Shown piece after piece: positions 1 through 4,871 of a stretch of DNA of 5,096 nucleotides. How positions within the stretch are numbered: the stretch's first letter is position 1; the number at the start of each line of letters is the position of its first letter. Where the stretch lies: positions 1 to 5,096 of the forward strand of contig JAOUNV010000184.1 in NCBI GenBank assembly GCA_029880775.1. The letters are read 5' to 3'. The translations under genes and the position numbers were made by a program. This stretch comes from Nitrospinota bacterium. GTDB taxonomy: Bacteria > Nitrospinota_A > UBA7883. The notes under the pieces were generated by a model, which worked only from the letters and a program-made list of their open reading frames with translations, was not told where the DNA came from and did no database searches.

Positions 1-12
1 AAGCTGAAAGTT

Positions 13-21
13 GGGGGGGGG
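13..21. repeat. G9 homopolymer run
   Basis: Nine consecutive G residues lie in non-coding sequence about 90 bases before the first gene. No open reading frame of interest spans it, so it could act only as a length-variable element upstream of the promoter or be a sequencing-sensitive spot. I see no pairing partner that would make it part of a hairpin. Confidence 0.6.
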
Positions 22-51
22 TGAGGTTGAAATTATGGATAAAGGCGGAAA

Positions 52-86
52 ATTGACATTAAATTGACAAAATGACATATTAATAT
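52..86 (+). promoter_or_regulatory. candidate promoter/operator with repeated TGACA elements and an AT palindrome
   Basis: ATTGACA occurs at 52-58 and again at 63-69, and a third, shorter ATGACA is at 72-77. The perfect 10-bp palindrome ATATTAATAT follows at 77-86. Either TTGACA (53-58 or 64-69) could be a -35 box. With TATTAA at 78-83 as -10, the first gives a long 19-base spacer. The second has only a poor TATAGA at 84-89 after 14 bases. So the -35/-10 assignment is uncertain. Repeats plus a palindrome just before a small toxin-like operon would fit an autoregulatory operator, but that role is inference. Confidence 0.4.
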
Positions 87-109
87 AGACGTATTAAGAA
101 GGAAAGGCT

Positions 110-328
110 ATGCCAAGCAGACCAAGAAGTGAGCAGCGTCCATTGGATGTCATAGGTTGCGCTACCGATGTCGTCATAATCGCCACAGGAGAAATCGACG
201 AAACTTTTCTCGAGAAGTTGGGAAGGGTGCGTTTTGGGATAGCCGTGGCAAAGGCTCGGACGGAAGCTTTGATGCCAGGGCAACTGAGAGAAATTGCAAA
301 GGAAGCCGCACGGAAAGGGTGGGGATGA
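110..328 (+). CDS. small protein with basic alanine-rich C-terminus, function unknown
   Basis: This 72-residue protein starts at an ATG preceded by AAGGA (99-103) six bases upstream, a good ribosome binding site. The N-terminus is basic (R4, R6, R10). A hydrophobic stretch follows at residues 19-26, then an acidic patch at 29-36. The C-terminal half carries LGR at 38-40, AKART at 47-51 and a helix ending REIAKEAARKGWG. From memory, that tail resembles small uncharacterised bacterial proteins ending in a GGKARA...REIAKKAARARWG-like pattern, sometimes labelled RNA-binding or histone-like. Here the usual glycine-rich part is altered. The stop TGA overlaps the next ATG (ATGA at 325-328), so the next gene is probably translationally coupled. 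It could be an antitoxin or regulator of the three-gene cluster, but nothing visible proves this. It is noticeably less AT-rich than the following gene. Confidence 0.65.
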   Translation: MPSRPRSEQRPLDVIGCATDVVIIATGEIDETFLEKLGRVRFGIAVAKARTEALMPGQLREIAKEAARKGWG

Positions 329-798
329 TGGATACTTTACTCGATGAAGAATATTTTCCATTGCTGGAAAAGGTAAGATCAGTTTCAAGTAAAATCGCCA
401 GCCAGACAAGTGTAATTAGAGAGAATATTTCTCGCTGGAGGGTCATCCCAAGAATAATAGCGGTAGAAGTAAAGTTTAATTATATTTATTCGCAGATCGT
501 TCAAATTGATGCTGTAATAGAAAAACATATGGATTGTTCAAAGGAAAGCCCTTGCAATAAAGTAGTCAATCCTGTGATACCAGAATTAAAGGATATTATT
601 TCCGCTAGCGCTAAGGAACAACAATCATTAATTGAGCTTGAGAAAAAAGCCGGTATCTCTAGCTATATTATTTCAATCCAAGAGAAAACATTAAGCAAAT
701 ATGAGGATTTACTGGAGAACTATATGTTTGTAGGCGACAGTGAAGCTAATGAATTGATGGATGAGTTGGCTGAGCTGGTATCTCAGAGTGACAGATGA
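325..798 (+). CDS. helical/coiled-coil protein of unknown function, middle gene of toxin-like cluster
   Basis: The gene encodes 157 residues from ATG 325, which overlaps the previous stop by four bases; a second ATG at 328 would work equally well. An open frame continues upstream to an ATG at 157, but that part runs inside the previous gene in another frame and is rejected. I do not recognise the family. The sequence looks almost wholly helical, with heptad-like hydrophobic spacing at about residues 11-35, 43-69 and 83-135. It has a CSKESPC segment (C71 and C77) in the middle and an acidic C-terminus (EANELMDELAEL). There is no signal peptide, membrane segment or obvious helix-turn-helix. Base composition is AT-rich (about 28-37% GC in two counted lines). 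Its place immediately before a RelE-like gene makes an antitoxin or partner role plausible, although 157 residues of coiled coil is not a classic type II antitoxin fold. Confidence 0.65.
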   Translation: MMDTLLDEEYFPLLEKVRSVSSKIASQTSVIRENISRWRVIPRIIAVEVKFNYIYSQIVQIDAVIEKHMDCSKESPCNKVVNPVIPELKDIISASAKEQQSLIELEKKAGISSYIISIQEKTLSKYEDLLENYMFVGDSEANELMDELAELVSQSDR

Positions 799-1153
799 AT
801 TGCATTTAAGCAGTTCGTTTAGAAGGCAGCTAGATAAAATAACCAAAAAATACCCCAAAGACAAAGAATCCGTTAATGCTTTACTGAAGGACATTTCAAA
901 TTTACCGTTTTCAAAGGGTGACAGAGAGAGGGGTTTTAGGGAACATCACGTTCGGAAAGTCCGCGTAGGATTCCCTCAACATAAGATTTCAAAGCGCGAT
1001 GGGGCGCGTCTTTGCTATTTTGTTCAAAGAGACCCACAAGTGGTTGTTTTTGTATCCATCTATCTCAAATCTGAATACAAAGATGAGAAGAAAGAACAAA
1101 GCTATGTCAGGCAGAAGATGATAGAAATTATTAAAGAATCAAAGTCTAACTGA
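788..1153 (+). CDS. RelE/HigB-like toxin superfamily protein
   Basis: This is probably an mRNA interferase-like toxin or relative. Numbered from GTG 788 it has 121 residues. It opens with LSSSFRRQLDKITKKYP, the usual N-terminal helix of RelE-type proteins. After a second helix (residues about 28-38) it shows KVRVGF, then KRDGARLCYF (the family's K-x-R...GG-x-R-x-x-Y strand pattern), then VVVFVSIYLKSEYKDE, matching the family's hydrophobic strand followed by Y-x-K-s-x-x-x-D. These are family-level resemblances seen by eye, not a database match. The start is uncertain: ATG 761 would add nine residues ahead of the conserved core, and TTG 800 would remove four. None has a strong ribosome binding site. 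All but TTG 800 overlap the preceding gene, implying translational coupling. In classic type II modules the antitoxin precedes the toxin, as would be the case here. The window shows no toxic activity directly; an inactive relative is possible. Confidence 0.72.
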   Translation: MTDELHLSSSFRRQLDKITKKYPKDKESVNALLKDISNLPFSKGDRERGFREHHVRKVRVGFPQHKISKRDGARLCYFVQRDPQVVVFVSIYLKSEYKDEKKEQSYVRQKMIEIIKESKSN

Positions 1154-1223
1154 CAATTGCACCTGCTGTCCAGCCTTCCTAAGATAATTCAAACTCGGAC
1201 ACCCCCCTCTCCACATCAACATA

Positions 1224-1252
1224 TTGACAAACGGGCGAATTGCCAAGATAAT
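1224..1252 (+). promoter_or_regulatory. sigma-70-type promoter of the cytochrome operon
   Basis: A perfect TTGACA (1224-1229) is followed after exactly 17 bases by GATAAT (1247-1252), one mismatch from TATAAT. Transcription would start near 1258-1260. This makes ATG 1255 unusable as a start from this promoter and supports a start farther downstream, leaving a leader of roughly 55 bases before ATG 1315. The rest of the gap from 1154 holds no convincing terminator for the upstream cluster. Confidence 0.72.
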
Positions 1253-1314
1253 CGATGAATCGTGGGTGGCGCTTTGCCGGCCCGCAAATGGGCGTACACA
1301 CTGGCTGTGGGATA

Positions 1315-2490
1315 ATGACGTTTATATTTAGTCGCGTTAAAGATAGTTCCTTGATGCTGGCCGCCGTGGGCTTGTTCGCGGCCCTGCTTGCCGCCGCTCC
1401 CGCCGCCGCCCAGCAGGACAAGCTAGCTCTCAACCATAAGGGGTTCACTTCCAGCGAGGTGTGCGGCAAGTGTCACACCCAGATTTATCAGAGTTGGAAG
1501 GAGTCTATGCACGCAGGCTCGGTGACCGATCCTGTCTTCGTGGCGGCCTACATGATGGCCTATTTCAAGAAGGGCCCTCCCACCGCCAAGCTGTGCCTGC
1601 GATGCCACGCCCCCACGTCTGTGATAACCAAGGATTATGACCTGACCCACGAGCTGCCGGCGGAGGGGATCACCTGTGATTTTTGCCACAGCTTAAAAGA
1701 TGTGAACCTGGATAATGAGGAGAACCCATTCGTCCTGGACGTGGGCAAGGTCAAGCGAGGCCCGAATATCAAGGGCGAAGTGAAAATCCATGATGTCGCA
1801 TACTCCCGGCTGCATTCAGACTCGAAAATATGCGCCTCCTGCCATGAGTACCGCCCCAACGGTGTGCCGGTGATGACCACCTACACCGAGTGGAAAGAGA
1901 GTGTCTACGCCGAGCAGGGGACCAATTGCCAATATTGCCACATGCCGGAATCGATGGGAGAGATCTCCAAGAACGTGCCTGGCCCCAGGGGAGGGAAAGT
2001 ATTCAACCACAACTTGGCTGGCGGCCATTCCGTGATCCAGTTGAAAAAAGCCTTGGCGCTGAAGATCACCGGCGTGGGCAGGAACAAGGACCGGATGACT
2101 GTGAAAGTGGACCTGACCAATCAGGGCTCTGGCCACCGGGTGCCCACCGGCATCCCCACTCGCAAGCTGGTGCTGTATTGCGAGGTGAAGGTGGGTGGCG
2201 GCAAGGTGTATAAGGAACAAGTGATCTATGAAAAAGCGATATTCAACTCCGAGGGGAGAGAGTTGCTCCACGACTCCGACATAATGTTGGGGCTGGGCTC
2301 TTTTGTGGCCAAGGACAACAGGATCTACCCCAAAGAGACCAGGCAGGAGAGTTTCACTTTCTTTATCCCGGAGGGTAAAGAGGCCCTAGTCACCGCCTGG
2401 GTGGACTATTTATATCAGCCAGTGATCTTGCAGCCGACTGAAATGCGGGTGGAGATGAACCTTGATTCGGTAGTATCTTCACCTCAATAA
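1315..2490 (+). CDS. exported pentaheme c-type cytochrome (cytochrome c554-like domain)
   Basis: This is probably the electron-accepting cytochrome of the bc complex encoded downstream, acting in the periplasm in the place of cytochrome c1 or f. With ATG 1315 as start it has 391 residues. A signal peptide is visible: basic n-region (R7, K9), hydrophobic core at about 13-28, and a likely cut after APAAA near residue 32. Five CXXCH heme sites follow: C50-H54, C94-H98, C121-H125, C173-H177 and C205-H209. Extra histidines at 66, 112, 167, 232, 238 and 274 are candidate distal ligands; GGHS (236-239) and GHRVPTG (273-279) resemble motifs common in multiheme cytochromes. Residues about 245-391 contain no heme site and look like a beta-sandwich domain. 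No C-terminal membrane anchor is seen. The frame is open from ATG 1255, but that start sits at or before the predicted transcription start and gives an N-terminus unlike a signal peptide. The ribosome binding site at 1315 is weak. Confidence 0.85.
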   Translation: MTFIFSRVKDSSLMLAAVGLFAALLAAAPAAAQQDKLALNHKGFTSSEVCGKCHTQIYQSWKESMHAGSVTDPVFVAAYMMAYFKKGPPTAKLCLRCHAPTSVITKDYDLTHELPAEGITCDFCHSLKDVNLDNEENPFVLDVGKVKRGPNIKGEVKIHDVAYSRLHSDSKICASCHEYRPNGVPVMTTYTEWKESVYAEQGTNCQYCHMPESMGEISKNVPGPRGGKVFNHNLAGGHSVIQLKKALALKITGVGRNKDRMTVKVDLTNQGSGHRVPTGIPTRKLVLYCEVKVGGGKVYKEQVIYEKAIFNSEGRELLHDSDIMLGLGSFVAKDNRIYPKETRQESFTFFIPEGKEALVTAWVDYLYQPVILQPTEMRVEMNLDSVVSSPQ

Positions 2491-2510
2491 AAAGGCGCGA
2501 ATAAAAGAAT

Positions 2511-2972
2511 ATGACCAACGAGACATCCGCCGCGACGCCGAACAATACCAGACGAGGGTTCTTTTTGACTCTTCTGCTCTCTTTTTTCGGCTCAGTCAGC
2601 GCGCTTGGTTTCGCATACCCTTTGGGGATGTACCTTTGGCCCAGGGAGCGCAGAGTCAAGGGAACCGGCGCCCGCTCCATGAAGATCCCCCTGTCGGATG
2701 TGCCCATCGGCGAGGCGCGGTTCGTCCGGTTTTTAGGCAAGCCTGCTGTGGTGGTTCGCCCCAATGAGCAGCAAACCATCGCCCTCTCCCCTGTATGCAC
2801 GCATCTTGGCTGCGTTGTGAAGTGGAAAGAGAAGGAGAAGGAGTTTCTCTGCCCGTGCCACGGGGGTCGTTTTGATGTCAAGGGCGCCGTGCTGGGGGGT
2901 CCGCCTCCAAGTCCCCTGCCGATTTTCACCACCAGCTTGGAAGCGGATTACGTGGTAATCAAGGAAGTTTAA
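2511..2972 (+). CDS. petC: Rieske [2Fe-2S] iron-sulfur protein of the bc complex
   Basis: This is the high-potential-chain subunit that takes one electron from quinol at the outer quinone site. It has 153 residues. A twin-arginine-type N-terminus (TRRGFFLTLL, residues 13-22) is followed by a single membrane helix at about 17-43. The cluster-binding boxes are clear: CTHLGC (C96, H98, C101) and CPCHGG (C114, C116, H117). C96, H98, C114 and H117 would be ligands, with C101-C116 as the disulfide. The Pro loop GGPPPSPLP follows at 129-137. The usual CHGSxY of high-potential Rieske proteins reads CHGGRF here (G119 and F121), so both residues that hydrogen-bond the cluster are absent. By family knowledge this predicts a lower midpoint potential and menaquinol use. 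It lies 20 bases after the cytochrome c stop and one base before cytochrome b, clearly one transcript. The Shine-Dalgarno is weak. The symbol follows cytochrome b6f usage; qcrA or petA would be equivalent elsewhere. Confidence 0.92.
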   Translation: MTNETSAATPNNTRRGFFLTLLLSFFGSVSALGFAYPLGMYLWPRERRVKGTGARSMKIPLSDVPIGEARFVRFLGKPAVVVRPNEQQTIALSPVCTHLGCVVKWKEKEKEFLCPCHGGRFDVKGAVLGGPPPSPLPIFTTSLEADYVVIKEV

Positions 2973-2973
2973 G

Positions 2974-3675
2974 ATGGATATAGAAACTCTGCACCTGGGC
3001 CCGTTCAAAATAAAAAACAAGATCGCCATCCGCCTATTCTCCGCTCTGGACGACAGACTGGGGGTCAAGGAGATCGTGGACGACGAGGTTTTTGAGAAAA
3101 TAGTCCCGGCTCATCTTGGTTTCTGGTCCTGCTTCGGCGGCATCAGCTTTTTTCTTTTCATAAGCCAGGCCCTCACCGGGATGCTGCTGATGGTCTACTA
3201 TCAGCCCACCATAGAGGAGGCCCACGCCACCGTGGCGATGATAATGAACGAGGTTCCATTCGGCTGGCTGGTCCGCGGCTCCCACTCCTGGGGATCGAAC
3301 CTGATGCTGGTCACCATCATGATCCATATGGTGAAGATATACGTCAGCGGCATATACAAGCCCCCCAGAGAACTTAACTGGGTGGTCGGAGTCACACTAC
3401 TTCTGTTGACTATGGGCCTCTCCTTCACCGGATATCTGCTCCCGTGGACCCAGCTTGCGTATTGGGCCACCGTGGTTGGCACGGAGACCCCCGCCGCTCT
3501 GCCCTACGTGGGGGAATATATCCGCTACGCAATGCGCGGCGGAGAGGAGATCGGCCAGGTGACTCTCACCCGGTTCTTCGCCATACATGTAATGCTTCTG
3601 CCGGTCATCACCGCGTCGGTCATCGGGCTGCATTTGGTGCAGATACGCCGACAGGGCATCGCCGGCCCAATGTGA
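2974..3675 (+). CDS. petB: cytochrome b6-like subunit (N-terminal half of cytochrome b)
   Basis: This membrane subunit carries the two b hemes and parts of both quinone sites. It has 233 residues, close to cytochrome b6 plus a somewhat longer N-terminus. Four membrane helices are expected at about 50-77, 106-126, 134-157 and 203-225. The heme ligands are H104 and H118 (13 residues between) and H205 and H220 (14 between); the 14-residue spacing is the b6-type pattern, versus 13 in mitochondrial-type cytochrome b. Further b6-like blocks are GGISFFLFISQALTG, NEVPFGWLVR, KPPREL, GYLLPWTQLAYW and the end RRQGIAGPM. C53 in WSCFGGI aligns with the b6 cysteine of YCLGGI that binds heme c_n covalently. 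AAGGA at 2961-2965, inside the end of the Rieske gene, is the ribosome binding site for ATG 2974. The stop is 12 bases from the subunit IV start. Confidence 0.93.
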   Translation: MDIETLHLGPFKIKNKIAIRLFSALDDRLGVKEIVDDEVFEKIVPAHLGFWSCFGGISFFLFISQALTGMLLMVYYQPTIEEAHATVAMIMNEVPFGWLVRGSHSWGSNLMLVTIMIHMVKIYVSGIYKPPRELNWVVGVTLLLLTMGLSFTGYLLPWTQLAYWATVVGTETPAALPYVGEYIRYAMRGGEEIGQVTLTRFFAIHVMLLPVITASVIGLHLVQIRRQGIAGPM

Positions 3676-3679
3676 GGAA
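3674..3679 (+). promoter_or_regulatory. ribosome binding site deciding the GTG start of the subunit IV gene
   Basis: GAGGAA overlaps the cytochrome b stop codon and lies eight bases before GTG 3688. A closer ATG at 3681 reads only four codons (M-N-C-G) to a stop and is too near this site to be a normal start. The GTG is therefore the start that fits. Confidence 0.65.
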
Positions 3680-3687
3680 TATGAACT

Positions 3688-4176
3688 GTGGCTGAGCAAA
3701 CCGAATACTCCAAGAAAAAAGAATGCGAGGTGAAAGCCTTGCCGATGGAGGAGAAAAAGCGCCTGGTCCGCGAGGGGAAGGCCCACTGGTTCTTCCCCGG
3801 GCACATCATAGAGCAGGTCGTGCTGTGCGGCTTTGTGGTGCTCATCCTGATCACCCTCTCCACCGTTTTGCCGGCCCACCTGGGGGATAAGGCGGACCCT
3901 TTCGACACCCCCGCCCACATTAAGCCGGAGTGGTATTTCCTTGCGGCCTACTACTCACTACGGCTGGCGGAATATACAGACTTTTTGGGAGCGTGGGCGC
4001 CGAAGATTATGGGGATCGTGGCCCAGCAGATCGCCGTCACGATCCTGATCCTGGTCCCGTTTATCGATCAGAACGTGAACGAGCGCCGACCAGGCAAACG
4101 CCCCGTCGCCATGGTTTTAGGCTTTTTGGCGGCGCTGACTATGGTTATTTTCACGATCCTGGGCCACCTGATATAA
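3688..4176 (+). CDS. petD: cytochrome b6f subunit IV-like protein (C-terminal half of cytochrome b)
   Basis: This subunit completes the split cytochrome b and lines the quinol-oxidising site. It has 162 residues from a GTG start, about the same length as subunit IV of b6f complexes. After a charged cytoplasmic N-terminus (1-33) there are three probable membrane helices at about 41-62, 105-127 and 138-160. The quinol-site motif PEWY is at P80-Y83, inside HIKPEWYFLAAYYSLR. The sequence stops after the third helix and has no CXXCH, so there is no C-terminal cytochrome c fusion of the kind found in some split cytochrome b proteins. The electron acceptor must therefore be a separate protein, consistent with the pentaheme cytochrome opening the operon. 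It is the last gene; a folE gene converges from the opposite strand 74 bases later. Confidence 0.92.
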   Translation: MAEQTEYSKKKECEVKALPMEEKKRLVREGKAHWFFPGHIIEQVVLCGFVVLILITLSTVLPAHLGDKADPFDTPAHIKPEWYFLAAYYSLRLAEYTDFLGAWAPKIMGIVAQQIAVTILILVPFIDQNVNERRPGKRPVAMVLGFLAALTMVIFTILGHLI

Positions 4177-4186
4177 GAAGGCCCAG
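4159..4186 (+). terminator. hairpin at the 3' end of the cytochrome operon
   Basis: CTGGGCC (4159-4165) and GGCCCAG (4180-4186) form a perfect 7-bp stem around a 14-base loop that includes the subunit IV stop codon. No T-tract follows, only C-rich sequence, so it is not a textbook intrinsic terminator. It might stabilise the 3' end or slow polymerase ahead of the convergent gene. Confidence 0.35.
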
Positions 4187-4219
4187 CCCCCAAAAGCCCC
4201 CCCTGCATAGGTGTGCCGC

Positions 4220-4234
4220 AAAAACGCTCGCGTT
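4220..4234 (-). terminator. second T-tract hairpin downstream of folE
   Basis: Read on the minus strand, AACG-CGAG-CGTT forms a short 4-bp stem whose 3' arm runs into five T residues (4224-4220). Two further GC pairs (4235-4236 with 4218-4219) can close around a bulge. It lies just beyond the hairpin that overlaps the folE stop, so the two may act in tandem. The stem is short, so confidence is modest. Confidence 0.4.
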
Positions 4235-4236
4235 GC

Positions 4237-4252
4237 AAAAGGCTTCGGCCTT
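4237..4252 (-). terminator. intrinsic terminator of folE
   Basis: On the minus strand AAGGC (4252-4248), loop CGAA, then GCCTT (4243-4239) makes a 5-bp stem ending in four T residues (4240-4237). Its first two bases are the last two of the folE TAA codon. On the plus strand the same hairpin is AAGGC-TTCG-GCCTT with the very stable C(UUCG)G tetraloop but no T-tract, so the orientation that fits is minus. Confidence 0.55.
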
Positions 4253-4796
4253 ACTTCCCTATCAGCGCCAAAAACTCCTGCCTGGTTCTGGAGTCGGACT
4301 TGAAAGTCCCCAGCATCGCAGAAGTGATGGTAACGGAATTCTGCTTCTCCACGCCGCGCATGGCCATGCAAAGATGCAACGCCTCTATGACCACCGCCAC
4401 ACCCTTCGGCTGTAGAATCTCCATCAACGCGTTGGCCACCTGGTTGGTCAGCCGCTCCTGCACCTGCAGCCTGCGGGCGTATACCTCCAGCAATCTGGGG
4501 ATCTTGGAGAGCCCCAGCACTTTCCCATCCGGCAGATAGGCCACATGAGCCTTCCCGTAAAAAGGGAGCATATGGTGCTCGCAGAGTGAGAAAAGGTCGA
4601 TATCCTTGACGATCACCATGTCGTCGCAATCTTCGGTGAAGAGGGCGTCTCGGACCACATGGGAGGGATCCATGCGGTATCCGCTGGTCAAAAACCGCAT
4701 CGACTTCTCCATTCTCTCCGGCGTTTTGACAAGCCCTTCCCTCTCGGGATTTTCGCCTATTTCTGTGAGAAGGTTTTTATAGATTCCCTTGAGCAT
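4251..4796 (-). CDS. folE: GTP cyclohydrolase I (FolE, type IA)
   Basis: This cytoplasmic zinc enzyme converts GTP to 7,8-dihydroneopterin triphosphate, the first step of tetrahydrofolate synthesis (and of related pterins and deazapurines in some organisms). It has 181 residues, a normal short bacterial length compared with about 220 in E. coli. Signature blocks run in order: GENPEREGLVKTPER (14-28), SLCEHHMLPFYGKAHVAYLP (70-89), GLSKIPRLLEVYARRLQVQE (95-114), ALHLCMAMRGVEK (139-151). By comparison with the E. coli enzyme, C72, H75 and C143 would bind zinc, and H74 and H141 lie in the catalytic site. All key residues are present and nothing is truncated. The start ATG has GGGAGG six bases upstream. 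It converges with the cytochrome operon and follows the HU/IHF-like gene on the same strand after 75 bases; no functional link to either is evident. Confidence 0.96.
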   Translation of the reverse strand: MLKGIYKNLLTEIGENPEREGLVKTPERMEKSMRFLTSGYRMDPSHVVRDALFTEDCDDMVIVKDIDLFSLCEHHMLPFYGKAHVAYLPDGKVLGLSKIPRLLEVYARRLQVQERLTNQVANALMEILQPKGVAVVIEALHLCMAMRGVEKQNSVTITSAMLGTFKSDSRTRQEFLALIGK

Positions 4797-4802
4797 GCAA
4801 AG

Positions 4803-4808
4803 CCTCCC
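4803..4808 (-). promoter_or_regulatory. ribosome binding site of folE
   Basis: The minus strand reads GGGAGG here, six bases before the folE ATG, which fixes the start at 4796. No separate promoter is convincing in the 75-base gap from the upstream gene, so read-through from that gene is possible. Confidence 0.75.
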
Positions 4809-4831
4809 TGGAAGTTATGGAGAAGAATTAT

Positions 4832-4846
4832 GGCGGTCCCGCCGCC
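4832..4846 (-). other. GC-rich hairpin between the HU/IHF-like gene and folE
   Basis: GGCGG (4832-4836) and CCGCC (4842-4846) form a 5-bp all-GC stem with a 5-base loop. On the minus strand it is followed by ATAATTCTTC, too broken for a real T-tract. It may weaken read-through or be a 3'-end stabiliser; the structure is visible but its function is not. Confidence 0.3.
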
Positions 4847-4871
4847 GATCTGTTCGATGTGCGCCGTGTGG

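Noticed and set aside
157..324. An in-frame ATG at 157 that would extend the second gene by 56 residues
   Set aside because: This part runs inside the first gene in a different frame, has no ribosome binding site and has an arginine-rich composition unlike the rest. The ATGA junction at 325 is the natural start.
1181..1252. AAGATAAT present twice (1181-1188 and 1245-1252), as a possible second promoter
   Set aside because: The first copy lacks a correctly spaced -35 box; an 8-base repeat in AT-leaning sequence is likely chance.
1255..1314. ATG 1255 as start of the pentaheme cytochrome
   Set aside because: It lies at or before the predicted transcription start, and the added residues spoil the signal peptide.
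1816..2271. Long minus-strand open frame inside the cytochrome c gene
   Set aside because: Histidine-rich antisense translation of a GC-rich gene on the other strand; no recognisable domain and no ribosome binding site.
2390..2932. 180-codon minus-strand open frame across the Rieske gene
   Set aside because: It is antisense to an unmistakable Rieske protein, with composition typical of a shadow frame.
3681..3695. Four-codon ATG reading frame (M-N-C-G) before the subunit IV start
   Set aside because: Too short and too close to the ribosome binding site to be translated efficiently; probably chance, although a leader effect cannot be excluded.
3397..3918. 173-codon minus-strand open frame across the cytochrome b and subunit IV genes
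   Set aside because: Antisense to two well-conserved membrane proteins; no motif or start signal.
4117..4629. 170-codon minus-strand open frame overlapping folE in another frame
   Set aside because: The folE frame contains every family signature; this is an overlapping shadow rich in Gly, Ala and Arg.
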